Assembly: GCA_020634935.1 (NCBI GenBank)
Contig: JACKAT010000008.1
Coordinates: forward strand, 90,059-154,058
Direction of reading: 5' to 3'
Length of the DNA stretch: 64,000 nt
Origin: Anaerolineales bacterium
Lineage (GTDB): Bacteria > Chloroflexota > Anaerolineae > 4572-78 > J111
Shown: positions 1 to 8,278 of the stretch, one piece after another
How positions within the stretch are numbered: the first letter of the stretch is position 1
Layout of the letters: every line of letters starts with the position of its first letter
Position numbers and translations under genes: made by a program
The notes under the pieces: generated by a model
What the model was told of the DNA's origin: nothing
Seen by the model: only the letters and a program-made list of their open reading frames with translations
Databases searched by the model: none

Positions 1-387
1 TTTCTGCGCCTGCTCGCTGCTGTGAACCATCGGCTTGTCGAGGATGACGTTAAACCCGGCTTCGACAAAAGCCAAGGCTGGTTCAAAGTGGGCGTGATTG
101 GGGGTGACAATGCTAACAAAATCGATGCGCTCGCCATCAGGCAGCGCATTCTCTTTTTCCAGCATCTCTTGCCAGGAGCCGTAGACGCGCTCTAACAACA
201 GATCCTGACCTGATAACTTGGCTTTGCCGGGATCACTCGACAGCGCGCCGGCAACAAATTCAGTAAATCCGTCGGAAATGGCCGCCCGGCGGTGTACCGC
301 CCCGATGAACGAGTCTCGCCCGCCACCGATCTGGCCAAACTTTAACTTTCGTTGTAGTTTGCTCGATTCATCTTTACCGCTAACCAT
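1..387 (-). CDS. Gfo/Idh/MocA-family NAD(P)-dependent oxidoreductase, N-terminal part (runs off the left edge)
   Basis: The reading frame is open from ATG at 387 to the window edge (129 codons). Residues 18-33 (GQIGGGRDSFIGAVHR) form the Rossmann nucleotide-binding segment. Residues 93-119 (VTPNHAH, then DKPM) match the family's conserved TPN.H and EKP motifs, with Asp replacing the usual Glu. A GGAGA Shine-Dalgarno sits just upstream. Family members oxidise sugars, inositols and sugar acids with NAD(P). The C-terminal substrate domain lies outside the window, so the substrate cannot be told. It is divergent from the GntR regulator at 563 and shares its intergenic region, so the two are probably co-regulated. 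Confidence 0.9.
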   Translation of the reverse strand, partial: MVSGKDESSKLQRKLKFGQIGGGRDSFIGAVHRRAAISDGFTEFVAGALSSDPGKAKLSGQDLLLERVYGSWQEMLEKENALPDGERIDFVSIVTPNHAHFEPALAFVEAGFNVILDKPMVHSSEQAQK

Positions 388-461
388 AGCTGAAATCTCC
401 TTTGATTGATTGATACGTGGTCCTATTTATACACCCAGATAAAACTTTTGACAAAATATAT

Positions 462-490
462 TTGACAAAAACCCATACTGCTCGTATTAT
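462..490 (+). promoter_or_regulatory. sigma70-type promoter of the GntR regulator gene
   Basis: TTGACA at 462-467 and TATTAT at 485-490 are separated by exactly 17 bp. A second TTGACA lies at 448-453. The start codon is 73 bp beyond the -10 box. The match is read directly from sequence; activity is inferred. Confidence 0.7.
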
Positions 491-504
491 CTCCCCATAC
501 ATAC

Positions 505-512
505 GGTATACA
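505..512. promoter_or_regulatory. candidate operator half-palindrome (GGTATACA) downstream of the promoter
   Basis: A GTATAC core at 506-511 lies 15-20 bp after the -10 box, where the autoregulator of this gene could bind. A longer version, the 10-bp palindrome CTGTATACAG, lies at 17008-17017 upstream of the ABC transporter. FCD-type GntR proteins commonly bind short palindromes of this kind. This is inference from position only. Confidence 0.3.
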
Positions 513-562
513 GCTTTAATACGATTACCATTAGAAGATCAACGAATCCAATTCGAGGCACT

Positions 563-1270
563 ATGACTGTTGACGGCATGAGCAAGTTGGAAGATTATCT
601 GTCCACCAAAGGCAAAATTGATGGGGCCAATTCGCGCTTATTACGCGAAGCTGCCTACGAGCGTCTGTACGAAGCCATCAAACACGCCCAATTACAGCCG
701 GGCGAACCCCTATCCGAAACGCGGCTCTCCAAAGCCTTAGGCATCAGCCGTACCCCTGTGCGCGAGGCGCTTCAGCGATTGGCCAAAGAGGGTCTAGTGC
801 AGGTCATTCCTGGCCGGGCTATTACCATCGCCGCTCCATCTATTCAGGATGTTTTTGATGCCATTCACGTTCGAGAACTGCTCGAGCCGGAACTGGTGCG
901 CCTGGCCGCCGAAGCCATGCCCACCGAAGAAAAAACCAAAATGCTCAGTTTAACTCACGAAATGGAACGAGCCGCCAAGGCTGGCGACCGGCCCCGCTGG
1001 TCAAAAGCCGATATCAAATGGCACGAAACCTTATGTAATGCCTGCCCCAATCACCTTCTGGGTGAGATGGTGATGCAGGCCCGAAATCGTATCTTCACCC
1101 AAGCCGCCGATGAGCACGTCCCCGAACAGTACCTCATCGAAGGAACGGCTGAACATCTCCAGATTGTGCAGGCTATTCTCAACGGTGAGGGTGAAAAAGC
1201 CAAACAAATTACGCTTGATCATATCCGTAATGTCAGAGAAAACATGGTAAAGCGGTTCTTCCAATACTAG
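563..1270 (+). CDS. GntR-family transcriptional regulator, FadR/FCD subfamily
   Basis: A 235-residue protein with an N-terminal winged helix (about residues 25-90; LSETRLSKALGISRTPVREA is the recognition region) and a C-terminal all-helical FCD ligand domain (about 95-225). The FCD metal/ligand residues are visible as D-x3-H in ADIKWHE, then EHL and DHI. FCD regulators usually sense carboxylates or sugar acids and repress nearby catabolic genes. It sits between the divergent dehydrogenase and the FAD oxidase, 17 bp from the latter, so it probably controls this island. The start ATG has only a weak GAGG upstream; the next ATG (578) is an alternative. Confidence 0.92.
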   Translation: MTVDGMSKLEDYLSTKGKIDGANSRLLREAAYERLYEAIKHAQLQPGEPLSETRLSKALGISRTPVREALQRLAKEGLVQVIPGRAITIAAPSIQDVFDAIHVRELLEPELVRLAAEAMPTEEKTKMLSLTHEMERAAKAGDRPRWSKADIKWHETLCNACPNHLLGEMVMQARNRIFTQAADEHVPEQYLIEGTAEHLQIVQAILNGEGEKAKQITLDHIRNVRENMVKRFFQY

Positions 1271-1287
1271 TTAAGGAAACCCCCACT

Positions 1288-2730
1288 GTGCATCGATTAC
1301 AGAGTCAGATGATTAAAACCGAATTGGCCGGTATTGTCGGTCCGGAGTATGTTCTCACCGAAGAAGCCGATCGCACCATTTACGGCGTCGATTACTTCTG
1401 GGTGCCCCGTTTGCTCATCGACCGGGGTGAGCTGCCGCCGCTGCCCGATTTTGTCGTCCTGCCGGAAACGGTCGAGCAGTTATCAGCGGTAATCCGGCTG
1501 GCCAATGTCTATAAAATCCCGGTGATTCCTTGGGGCGGCGGCTCCGGTACGCAGGGTGGTATCGTGCCGGTTTACGGCGGCATCACCGTCGATCTCAAAC
1601 GCCTCAGCCGCATCATCGCCATCGATCCTCAATCGCAAACGGTCACGGCCCAGGCCGGCATCAACGGCTTCGATTTAGAATGCGCCCTGAACGAACACGG
1701 CTTTATGCTGCCTCACTACCCGGCGTCAGTTCATTCCGCCACATTAGGCGGTTATTTGGCCGCGCGCGGCTCCGGCACGATCTCGACGAAGTACGGCAAG
1801 GCCGAGGATATGGTGTTGACCCTTCAGGTGGTGCTGCCCAACGGCGACATCATGCGCACGCTGCCCGTACCCAACCACGCCGCCGGCCCCGGTATCCTCC
1901 AGGTGTTCGTCGGCGCGGAAGGTAGCTACGGCATTATTACCGAAGCCACCATGCGCCTGGAAAAACTGCCGGAAGTCCGCCGTTTTCGCTCGTTCCTCTT
2001 TCCCGATCTGCACAGCGGCATCGAAGCCGGCCGCCGCATTATGCTCGATCGCCTTCAGCCGCTGGTGATTCGGCTCTACGACGAACCCTCGACCATCAAA
2101 ACCGTCAAACGGGTGCTCGGCGCAGACGTCGATCACGGCTCATACATGGTCATCGGCTTCGACGGCCTGGCCGATATCGTCGACGTGCAGGAGAACATCG
2201 CTTACGACATCTGCCGCAGCTTCGGCGCTGAAGATTTAGGCGAAGAGCCGGGCCATCACTGGTGGGAGCATCGCTACGATTTCTACTTCCCGCCTAAAAC
2301 GCTCGACATGCCCTGGATGTTCGGCACGCTCGATACGGTTTGCACCTTCGATAAGCTGGAGCCCCTCTATGAGGCCAAGAAACGAACCTTGGAAGAGCGC
2401 TATAAGAAGTGGGACATTTTCTACTACGGCCACCTATCCCACTGGTTCCCCTGGGGCGCGATGCTGTACGACCGCTTCATCATCGAAAATCCGCCGCAAG
2501 ACCCCGACGAGGCGCTAGCCCTGCACAACGAAATTTGGGACACCGCTGTTAAAATCAACCTCGAGTACGGCGGCGTCCTCAACGAACACCACGGCGTCGG
2601 GTTAAAAATCGGGCGACATGTCCGCAGCCAGTACGGTCCGGCCTTTCAAGTTTTGGATGCCCTAAAGCAAGGCCTTGATCCGCACAATCTACTCAACCCC
2701 GGCAAGATGGGCTTCGGACCGGTGAAATAA
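1288..2730 (+). CDS. FAD-linked oxidase, GlcD/vanillyl-alcohol-oxidase-like
   Basis: 480 residues. The N-terminal half is the PCMH-type FAD domain, with the pyrophosphate loop PWGGGSGTQGG near residues 79-89 and ASVHSATLGGYLAARGSGT nearby. The C-terminal half is the cap domain ending in the family motifs NEHHGVG and LNPGKMG. Relatives oxidise 2-hydroxy acids (glycolate, lactate) or alkylphenols and pass electrons to an Fe-S partner or quinone. GTG is taken as start because AAGGAA lies 9 bp upstream. The next gene is a GlcF-like protein lacking cluster ligands, so the usual GlcDF electron path looks altered. Confidence 0.9.
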   Translation: MHRLQSQMIKTELAGIVGPEYVLTEEADRTIYGVDYFWVPRLLIDRGELPPLPDFVVLPETVEQLSAVIRLANVYKIPVIPWGGGSGTQGGIVPVYGGITVDLKRLSRIIAIDPQSQTVTAQAGINGFDLECALNEHGFMLPHYPASVHSATLGGYLAARGSGTISTKYGKAEDMVLTLQVVLPNGDIMRTLPVPNHAAGPGILQVFVGAEGSYGIITEATMRLEKLPEVRRFRSFLFPDLHSGIEAGRRIMLDRLQPLVIRLYDEPSTIKTVKRVLGADVDHGSYMVIGFDGLADIVDVQENIAYDICRSFGAEDLGEEPGHHWWEHRYDFYFPPKTLDMPWMFGTLDTVCTFDKLEPLYEAKKRTLEERYKKWDIFYYGHLSHWFPWGAMLYDRFIIENPPQDPDEALALHNEIWDTAVKINLEYGGVLNEHHGVGLKIGRHVRSQYGPAFQVLDALKQGLDPHNLLNPGKMGFGPVK

Positions 2731-2732
2731 AG

Positions 2733-2796
2733 TAATTGGTAATTAGTCATTGGTAATTCGCGAATTTATTTACCATTTACCAACGACTAATTACCG
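2733..2796. repeat. imperfect inverted repeat built from TAATTGGTAATT-type oligomers
   Basis: The arms GGTAATTAGTCATTGGTAA and TTTACCAACGACTAATTACC face each other in the spacer between the FAD oxidase gene and its partner. It belongs to the STRR-like spacer repeats of this genome. Confidence 0.7.
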
Positions 2797-2823
2797 TCAT
2801 AAGTTAGTCTTCACGAGAAAACC

Positions 2824-3924
2824 ATGACACGCTTAGCCACCCACAAACAATCGCTTTACGAACTTCGCTTCTCGCCGATGTGCAAACCCGCGGCTGAAGT
2901 GGCGAATTTGACCAAGCTGGAAAGCCACACCACCCGCGGCCGGGTGATGATGATGTGGCGCATCGCCGAGAATATCATCACCTGGAACCGGCGCGAGGTG
3001 GAATTGATGTACCAATCCACCCTCGACAGCATCAGCGAGGCGTTCGACGTGTTCCACTACCCGGTCAGCCAATATATGCTCGATGCCCGGGCCGACATTT
3101 GGGCCGCCGGGCTGGCCCCAGCTGGCGTGGTCGAAGCGGTTGAAGCCAGCAAACTTGAACCGGAGCGCGTCCCAACCGGAGCGCGGACGCTGCTGCTGGC
3201 CGGTGAAATCGCCCAACTTGGCGATGACGCGCTCTTGGAACCGATGCAGGCGACGCTGCAACAGGCCGGCGTACAAGCGGCCCCGTGGGTGGCGTCAACC
3301 GGCGCATTAGCCTATGCGCTCGGCGCGTTGGATGTCGCTCAAGTTCAAGCGGCACAGGTGATTGAGCATATCCAGGCCAGCGGCGCGCAAACGGTTATCG
3401 CCGATGGGCCGGAGACCGCTTGGGCCTTGACCAAGATTTATCCGGCGCTCGGTATCGACTTACCGGGCGGGGTGGCGGTCAAGCTGTTATCGACGGTGCT
3501 GGCCGAGAACACCGCCCAGGGATCGTCCCACTTAGGCGTCGTTTTCGTCCACGACAGCCGCCCGGCCTGTTTGATCGCCGATCGGATGGCCAATAATCTG
3601 GCCGTTTTACCGGGCTACCGGGAAGATGAGGCGGCGTTTGGGACAGGGGACGTTTACGAAGCGCCCCGCCGGCGGCTCGACATGCTGGGTGTGGAACGCG
3701 TCTTCAGCACCTGGACGCGCTCACTGGCTAAAAGCAGCGGCGCTGATGATGGCCTGTGGCTAACTTATCCCGATTTAGCCGCCGGTCTGGCCCGGCAGCG
3801 GCTCGACTACGCGGCCCAATTGGGCGCAACCACCATCGTCACCGACTCGCCCCTGGCCGCATCATTCCTGGCCAAACACATCGACGAACGTGACCTACAA
3901 GTTAAGCTTTTGGCGGCGATATAA
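2824..3924 (+). CDS. GlcF/HdrD-like (CCG-domain) protein with degenerate Fe-S cluster motifs
   Basis: 366 residues. The layout resembles the Fe-S subunit of glycolate or lactate oxidase. An N-terminal segment (YELRFSPMCKPAAEV, then ESHTTRGRVMMM) matches the ferredoxin-like region, whose relatives read CxxCxxC and ESxSPRGR. A C-terminal segment (SSGADDG, then GATTIVTDSPLAASFL) matches the CCG domain, whose relatives read CCGxGGG and GAxTLVTACPxCxxNL. Every cluster cysteine except the one in PMCKP is replaced, so it probably binds no [4Fe-4S] cluster. It follows the FAD oxidase gene and probably forms a complex with it. The assignment rests on pattern alignment by eye; a plain hypothetical protein remains possible. 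Confidence 0.6.
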   Translation: MTRLATHKQSLYELRFSPMCKPAAEVANLTKLESHTTRGRVMMMWRIAENIITWNRREVELMYQSTLDSISEAFDVFHYPVSQYMLDARADIWAAGLAPAGVVEAVEASKLEPERVPTGARTLLLAGEIAQLGDDALLEPMQATLQQAGVQAAPWVASTGALAYALGALDVAQVQAAQVIEHIQASGAQTVIADGPETAWALTKIYPALGIDLPGGVAVKLLSTVLAENTAQGSSHLGVVFVHDSRPACLIADRMANNLAVLPGYREDEAAFGTGDVYEAPRRRLDMLGVERVFSTWTRSLAKSSGADDGLWLTYPDLAAGLARQRLDYAAQLGATTIVTDSPLAASFLAKHIDERDLQVKLLAAI

Positions 3925-4071
3925 ATGTAAACGGTAACTATAGCCTGCCGGAGACCTATAAGGTTTTCAAACCCACCAGCAGATGAAATCCTCTAACGAT
4001 ATGGCTCGATAGCAGTCTTGAAGTCACCTTCGGAAACCTTATAACCTGAGTTCGGAAATAGAGGTGTTTCA

Positions 4072-4229
4072 TGTCATTTCGAAGCGCAGCGGAGAAATCC
4101 CTGTGACAATACGCTTGAAAAGGTGTCCGGTTGGGAAAATGTGCAGCGACAACGCTCATTTTTTCCCAGCGAATGCTTCATTTATGGGGATGTCTGAGGG
4201 ATTTCTCCGCCTCCGGCTCCGAAATGACA
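4072..4229. repeat. MITE-like element with TGTCATTTCG inverted ends (copy A)
   Basis: The left arm starts TGTCATTTCGAAGCG and runs to GGAGAAATCCCT. The right arm (4197-4229) is AGGGATTTCTCCGC... ending GAAATGACA. A shorter copy lies at 27460-27551, with a right arm that differs at one position in 33. No transposase is encoded. Confidence 0.75.
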
Positions 4230-4274
4230 TACCCGATTTTAATTATCGAACTCAGGTTTATAGGTCTGAGCAGC

Positions 4275-4612
4275 GGTAGGAACCATTTTTCCGTGGTAGG
4301 AATCGTTCGGCGGTCGGTAGGAACCATTTTTCCGCGGTAGGAATCGTTCGGCGGTCGGTAGGAATGACTTTTCGTCGGTAGGAATCATTTTTCCGTGGTA
4401 GGAATCGTTCGGCGGTCGGTAGGAATGATTTTTCGGCGGTAGGAACCATTTTTCGATGGTAGGAACCGTTCGGCGGTTGGTGGGAATGACTTTTCGGCGG
4501 TAGGAACCATTTTTCCGCGGTAGGAATCGTTTGGCGAATGGTAGGAACCATTTTTCCGCACGAACCATTTTTCGACGGTACGGACGATTTTTCGACGGTA
4601 CGAACCGTTCGG
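4275..4612. repeat. tandem array of about 17 units, 20-21 bp (GGTAGGAAYSRTTTTTCSGC)
   Basis: Units start at 4275, 4295, 4316, 4336, 4357, 4377, 4397, 4418, 4438, 4458, 4479, 4499, 4519 and 4540, then decay. Two main variants occur: a T-rich one (GGTAGGAACCATTTTTCCGC) and a GC-rich one (GGTAGGAATCGTTCGGCGGT), roughly alternating in doublets or triplets. There are no unique spacers, so it is not a CRISPR array. Confidence 0.85.
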
Positions 4613-4746
4613 TAGTCCTCGTTAAAACCGCCTATAAATAGATCAGATTCGGTAACAAAGCTGTTGCCCCCGGCGCTTGACGCTGGCTGCGCAGTTGCAA
4701 ATTTATTCAAAGAAGATAATCAATGTAAAGCAAGGAGGCTACACCT

Positions 4747-5646
4747 ATGTTTCTTTCAATGCACAATTGGATGCGAGCAGAACCGATTGACGTTACCATT
4801 CGCCGCTTAGCCAAACACGGCTACGACGCCATCGAAATTGAAGGTGAACCGTCAAAATACAATACCGCCGACGTACGGGGCCTGCTCAAAGAGCACAATC
4901 TGCGCTGCTTCGGCTCCGTCTCGCTCATGTTTGAAGGCCGCGACCTCATCCACGCCGACGAAGCGGTGCGGGCCAGCACCGTCCAATACCTGAAAGATTG
5001 CGTGACGATGGTCAAGGAACTCGAAGGCGAGGAGATGACCATTGTGCCGTCACAGGTCGGCAAAGTCGCCGCGATGGCCAGCCCGGAAGAGGAATGGGCT
5101 TGGGCCGTCGAGGGCCTCAAAGAAGTTTACGACCACAGTGAAAAAGCCGGCATCGTCTTAGGGCTTGAACCCCTCAACCGTTTTGAAACTAACTTCCTCA
5201 ATCGCCACGATCAGGCGCTACTACTGGCTGAAGCGGTTGGCCCGAACTGCGGCATTTGCCTCGATGCCTTCCATATTAATATTGAAGAAGCCAATCTGTA
5301 CCAGGCTATTCTCAACAGCAGTGAGCGGCTGGTCGCGTTCCATGTGGCCGATAACAACCGCATGGCCTGTGGTCAAGGCGATTACGATTGGGTGCGCCTG
5401 CTGACCACGCTTAAAGCCGCCGGTTACAACAGCGCCCTGACCGTGGAGTTCGTCGCGCCGCTCGACCGCACCCCGGCTAACCCCTACAAAAACGCCACCG
5501 CCGCCGCCGAGTCGGAACTAACGCCCGAACAACTCAAATTCATCGAAGATCACGGCAGCGGCGTTCTCTCCGACGAATTCTACAGTTGGCTGGTCGAAAT
5601 CTCCGCCAACACCCTGCGCGACGCCATCAAAAAAGTCGGCGGGTAA
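4747..5646 (+). CDS. sugar phosphate isomerase/epimerase, AP-endonuclease-2 TIM barrel
   Basis: 299 residues forming a single TIM barrel of the xylose-isomerase-like superfamily. The metal quartet of keto-sugar 3-epimerases is visible as E141 (LEPLNRFET), D173 (LDAFHINIEE), H199 (FHVADN) and E234 (TVEFVAP). Such enzymes interconvert ketoses or inosose-type intermediates using Mn2+ or Co2+. The start has a strong AAGGAGG 9 bp upstream. It shares the LEPLNRFETxFLN signature with the gene at 25116, so the two are paralogues. The exact substrate is not deducible. Confidence 0.88.
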   Translation: MFLSMHNWMRAEPIDVTIRRLAKHGYDAIEIEGEPSKYNTADVRGLLKEHNLRCFGSVSLMFEGRDLIHADEAVRASTVQYLKDCVTMVKELEGEEMTIVPSQVGKVAAMASPEEEWAWAVEGLKEVYDHSEKAGIVLGLEPLNRFETNFLNRHDQALLLAEAVGPNCGICLDAFHINIEEANLYQAILNSSERLVAFHVADNNRMACGQGDYDWVRLLTTLKAAGYNSALTVEFVAPLDRTPANPYKNATAAAESELTPEQLKFIEDHGSGVLSDEFYSWLVEISANTLRDAIKKVGG

Positions 5647-5650
5647 AGGG

Positions 5651-5729
5651 AATTTATGAATTATGAATTATGAAATCAGAATTATGAAGGTCACATCGAT
5701 TCATAATTCATAATTCATCCTTCATAATT
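5651..5729. repeat. STRR-like inverted repeat of TTATGAATTATGAA oligomers
   Basis: Repeats of ATGAATT on the left side are mirrored by ATTCATAATTCAT on the right, folding as an imperfect hairpin in the spacer before the Tm-1-like gene. Confidence 0.7.
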
Positions 5730-5743
5730 TGCGGGAGATGATG

Positions 5744-6985
5744 ATGAAAACCGTGGCATTGATTGGCACGCTTGATACCAAGGGGCCGGAGATAGGTTAC
5801 TTGCGCGATCGCTGCCGGGAGTTGGGGCTGAAGACGCTGGTGATCGACTCCGGCATTTTAGGCGAACCGCTTGAGATCGAGCCGGATATTAGTCGCGCGG
5901 CGGTGGCGCAGGCTGCCGGCAGCGATATCGACACGATCCGGCAGGCCGGCAGTCGCGGCGCGGCGGTTCACGAAATGATGAAAGGCGTTCGCCAAGTGGT
6001 GCTCGATCAGTACGCTGCCGGCCGGCTGCACGGGGTGGCTTGTTTGGGCGGCGCGGAAGGCTCGGTCTTGGGGGCGCACGCCATGCAAGCCTTGCCGATC
6101 GGCGTACCCAAGCTGCTGGCTACCCCCATCGCCTCCGGCAAGCGACACTTCGGGCCGTTGATGGGCCTGCGCGATGTGATGGTCATCCACTCGATCATCG
6201 ATATCCTGGGCCTCAACCCGATTAGCCGAACGATTTTCGACAATATGGCGGCGGCGCTGGCCGGGCTGGTCGAGCACGGCCACCCGATCAATCTGGATAC
6301 GAATGAGCGTTACGTCGCTATTACAATGTTGGGCAACACCACCAAATCAGTGATGGCGGCCAAAGAGCGGCTGGCTCAAGAGGGCATCGAGGCCATCATC
6401 TTCCATTCTAATGGCGTCGGTGGACCGGCGATGGAGGAGTTAGCCGAGAAAGGGCTGTTTATCGGCGTGATCGACATGACCACCGACGAACTGGCCGATG
6501 AACTGGTCGGCGGCTTCCACAACGGCGGGCCGGAGCGGCTGCGGGTGGTGGGCCGGTTGGGGCTGCCGCAGGTCGTCGTCCCCGGCTGCATCGACTTCAC
6601 CGTCCACGGCCCACCCGAGGCCGTCCCCGAGCATCTGCGTGAGCGGCCGTTGTACACCCACAACCCGGTCTTTACGCTAGTCCGGACGCTCGAACCGGAG
6701 ATGGCCGAACTGGGCCATCGCTTTGCCGAGCGGCTCAACGAGGCCACCGGACCAATCAAGATGGCTTATCCGACCCAGGGATTGTCCATTCCCAGCTATC
6801 CCCCCGACGGCGTTTTCTGGGACCCTGAGGCTGACGCGGCTTTTATGGCCGCCCTTCGCCAAGATCTGCGCCCGGATATTCCCATTTTGGACTACCCACG
6901 GCACGTCAACGACCCCGCTTTTGGGGTTGAGATCGCCGAGCTTTTTTTGGAAATGATGAATAGGGAGAAAGAAGGCCAAAATTAA
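5744..6985 (+). CDS. Tm-1-like ATP-binding protein (UPF0261)
   Basis: 413 residues from the third of three successive ATGs, chosen because GGGAG at 5733-5737 is best spaced for it (5738 and 5741 are alternatives). The opening VALIGTLDTKGPEIGYLRD, the internal GLGGAEGS-like CLGGAEGSVLG and the GNTTKSVMAAKERL segment are UPF0261 hallmarks. In the plant resistance protein Tm-1 this module binds ATP and is fused to a TIM barrel of the PEP-hydrolase family. Here that second module is a separate gene at 26165. The bacterial role is unknown, although such genes commonly lie among sugar-catabolism genes, as here. The creatininase gene follows after about 100 bp. Confidence 0.9.
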   Translation: MKTVALIGTLDTKGPEIGYLRDRCRELGLKTLVIDSGILGEPLEIEPDISRAAVAQAAGSDIDTIRQAGSRGAAVHEMMKGVRQVVLDQYAAGRLHGVACLGGAEGSVLGAHAMQALPIGVPKLLATPIASGKRHFGPLMGLRDVMVIHSIIDILGLNPISRTIFDNMAAALAGLVEHGHPINLDTNERYVAITMLGNTTKSVMAAKERLAQEGIEAIIFHSNGVGGPAMEELAEKGLFIGVIDMTTDELADELVGGFHNGGPERLRVVGRLGLPQVVVPGCIDFTVHGPPEAVPEHLRERPLYTHNPVFTLVRTLEPEMAELGHRFAERLNEATGPIKMAYPTQGLSIPSYPPDGVFWDPEADAAFMAALRQDLRPDIPILDYPRHVNDPAFGVEIAELFLEMMNREKEGQN

Positions 6986-7087
6986 ATTGGCGTATTTGCC
7001 CCCTAATCCCTACTTCCTACTCCTTACTCCCCAATTTGAACCCAGGCACGGTAACTTGAGTGACATTATATTATAGGAGCATAATCC

Positions 7088-7966
7088 ATGAGCAATAATG
7101 GTCAATTTAGATCATACAACATCGCTGACTTAACCTATGTCGATATCCAGGAATATTTGCAAACGAAAGACATCATCATGGTGCCGGTGGCCAGCACCGA
7201 GCAGCACGGCCCGCACCTGCCCCTCAAAACCGATACCGTCACCGCCGAAGAGGTATCCCGCCGTGTGGCCGAGCAAATTCAAGTGTTCTACACCCCCTGT
7301 ATCTGGACCGGCTACTCCCCCCAACACATGCACAAACCCAACCAGGGGCGCGGTACGATTACCGTGCGGCCTGAAACGCTGCTCAATCTCATGTACGATG
7401 TCGCCCGCAGCTTGATCCACCACGGCTTCAACCGGATTGTGTTTATCAACGGGCATGGCTCCAATGTCAAAGTGGTTGATCCGGTGCTGCGCAAACTACG
7501 CTACGATACCGGCGCACTAATCGGTTTTGCCAAACCCTATATGGAAAATTACGTGGGGTTGATGGAAGGTTTGATGGTCAATCCGCCGGAAGAAACCCCC
7601 GGCTGGCACGCCAGCGAGTTGGAAACTTCGCAGATGCTGGCCCATGATGTGGTCGAAGGCACTAACTACGTTCGGATGGATCGCGCCGAGAAAACGCTGG
7701 CTCACGTCCCGGAATTCCTGCCCCGCAGCTTCGCCAAGAAAGACGGCATGCCCGATGTGCAGTTCGAGGGTTACAAATATTTCAACTTTCCGATGGACCA
7801 TCACGAGTTCATCGAGTCAGGCACCATCGGCAACCCGACCACCGCCACGGCTGAAAAGGGTGAGGAAGCCTTTCGCCGCTTTTCCGATCACGTCGCCCGA
7901 GCGATTTTGGAGCTAATGACAGTACCCGTTGAAGTTCACACCCGTGAATTCAACGAGCGAGTTTAG
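7088..7966 (+). CDS. creatininase-family amidohydrolase
   Basis: 292 residues. The binuclear metal-site residues are in place: E38 and H40 (STEQHGPHLPLKTD), D49, H123 (NGHGSN) and E177 (WHASELETS). The family hydrolyses cyclic amides or cyclic ketones. One branch, IolN of the Thermotoga inositol pathway, opens the ring of an inosose. A TAGGAG ribosome-binding site lies 10 bp upstream. With a Gfo/Idh/MocA dehydrogenase and an AP-endonuclease-2-type epimerase nearby, a ring-opening step on a cyclitol is a reasonable guess, but creatinine-type substrates are not excluded. Confidence 0.88.
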   Translation: MSNNGQFRSYNIADLTYVDIQEYLQTKDIIMVPVASTEQHGPHLPLKTDTVTAEEVSRRVAEQIQVFYTPCIWTGYSPQHMHKPNQGRGTITVRPETLLNLMYDVARSLIHHGFNRIVFINGHGSNVKVVDPVLRKLRYDTGALIGFAKPYMENYVGLMEGLMVNPPEETPGWHASELETSQMLAHDVVEGTNYVRMDRAEKTLAHVPEFLPRSFAKKDGMPDVQFEGYKYFNFPMDHHEFIESGTIGNPTTATAEKGEEAFRRFSDHVARAILELMTVPVEVHTREFNERV

Positions 7967-8134
7967 TGGTAAATGAACTGGAAGTAGGAATTAAAGAATC
8001 ATACCAAATTCTTGTTCCCTACTTCCAGATGTCACCCTAATTTTTCTATATTCTAACAATATCTGATACAATCAAACTATATCCATATTATGGATTTTCA
8101 CATGCTTGCCCGGAGAAGATATCCTTCTCATGAT

Positions 8135-8168
8135 GAGGCACTGATGCGGGGGAGAGTATCAGTGCCTC
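8135..8168. terminator. stem-loop between convergent genes, likely bidirectional terminator
   Basis: GAGGCACTGAT (8135-8145) pairs perfectly with ATCAGTGCCTC (8158-8168) around a 12-nt loop and is followed by TAAATTTTT. It lies after the creatininase gene and before the convergent EthD-like gene end. Confidence 0.6.
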
Positions 8169-8194
8169 TAAATTTTTACCACGTCACGCCTCAG

Positions 8195-8271
8195 GTGACT
8201 GGCACTTTTACTCAACTGAAAATGTAGAGAGGAACATAACGCTACAGTTACGACGATTAAGTGCCAGTCAC
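8195..8271. repeat. inverted repeat with GTGACTGGCACTT arms (copy A)
   Basis: GTGACTGGCACTT at 8195-8207 pairs with AAGTGCCAGTCAC at 8259-8271. A related copy with the same terminal motif lies at 51427-51508, which points to a dispersed REP-like family. Confidence 0.7.
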
Positions 8272-8278
8272 TCCCCCG

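Larger units (their letters stand above)
3925..4746. other. 822-bp gene-free spacer holding two repeat structures
   Basis: No convincing gene is present. It contains a 158-bp element with inverted ends (4072-4229) and a tandem array of 20-21 bp units (4275-4612). The last 50 bp carry the AAGGAGG ribosome-binding site of the epimerase gene at 4747. Confidence 0.8.
7967..8278. other. 312-bp spacer between convergent genes, with three inverted repeats
   Basis: It contains an STRR-like hairpin (7978-8028, CTGGAAGTAGG arms), a likely terminator (8135-8168) and an inverted-repeat element with GTGACTGGCACTT arms (8195-8271). No gene is visible. Confidence 0.75.

Noticed and set aside
4239..4710. 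Two minus-strand open frames (109 and 150 codons) with a repetitive KWFLPPxxHSY-type peptide
   Set aside because: They translate the 20-21 bp tandem array. Both frames are open only because the unit lacks stops; there is no ribosome-binding site and the peptide has extreme periodicity.
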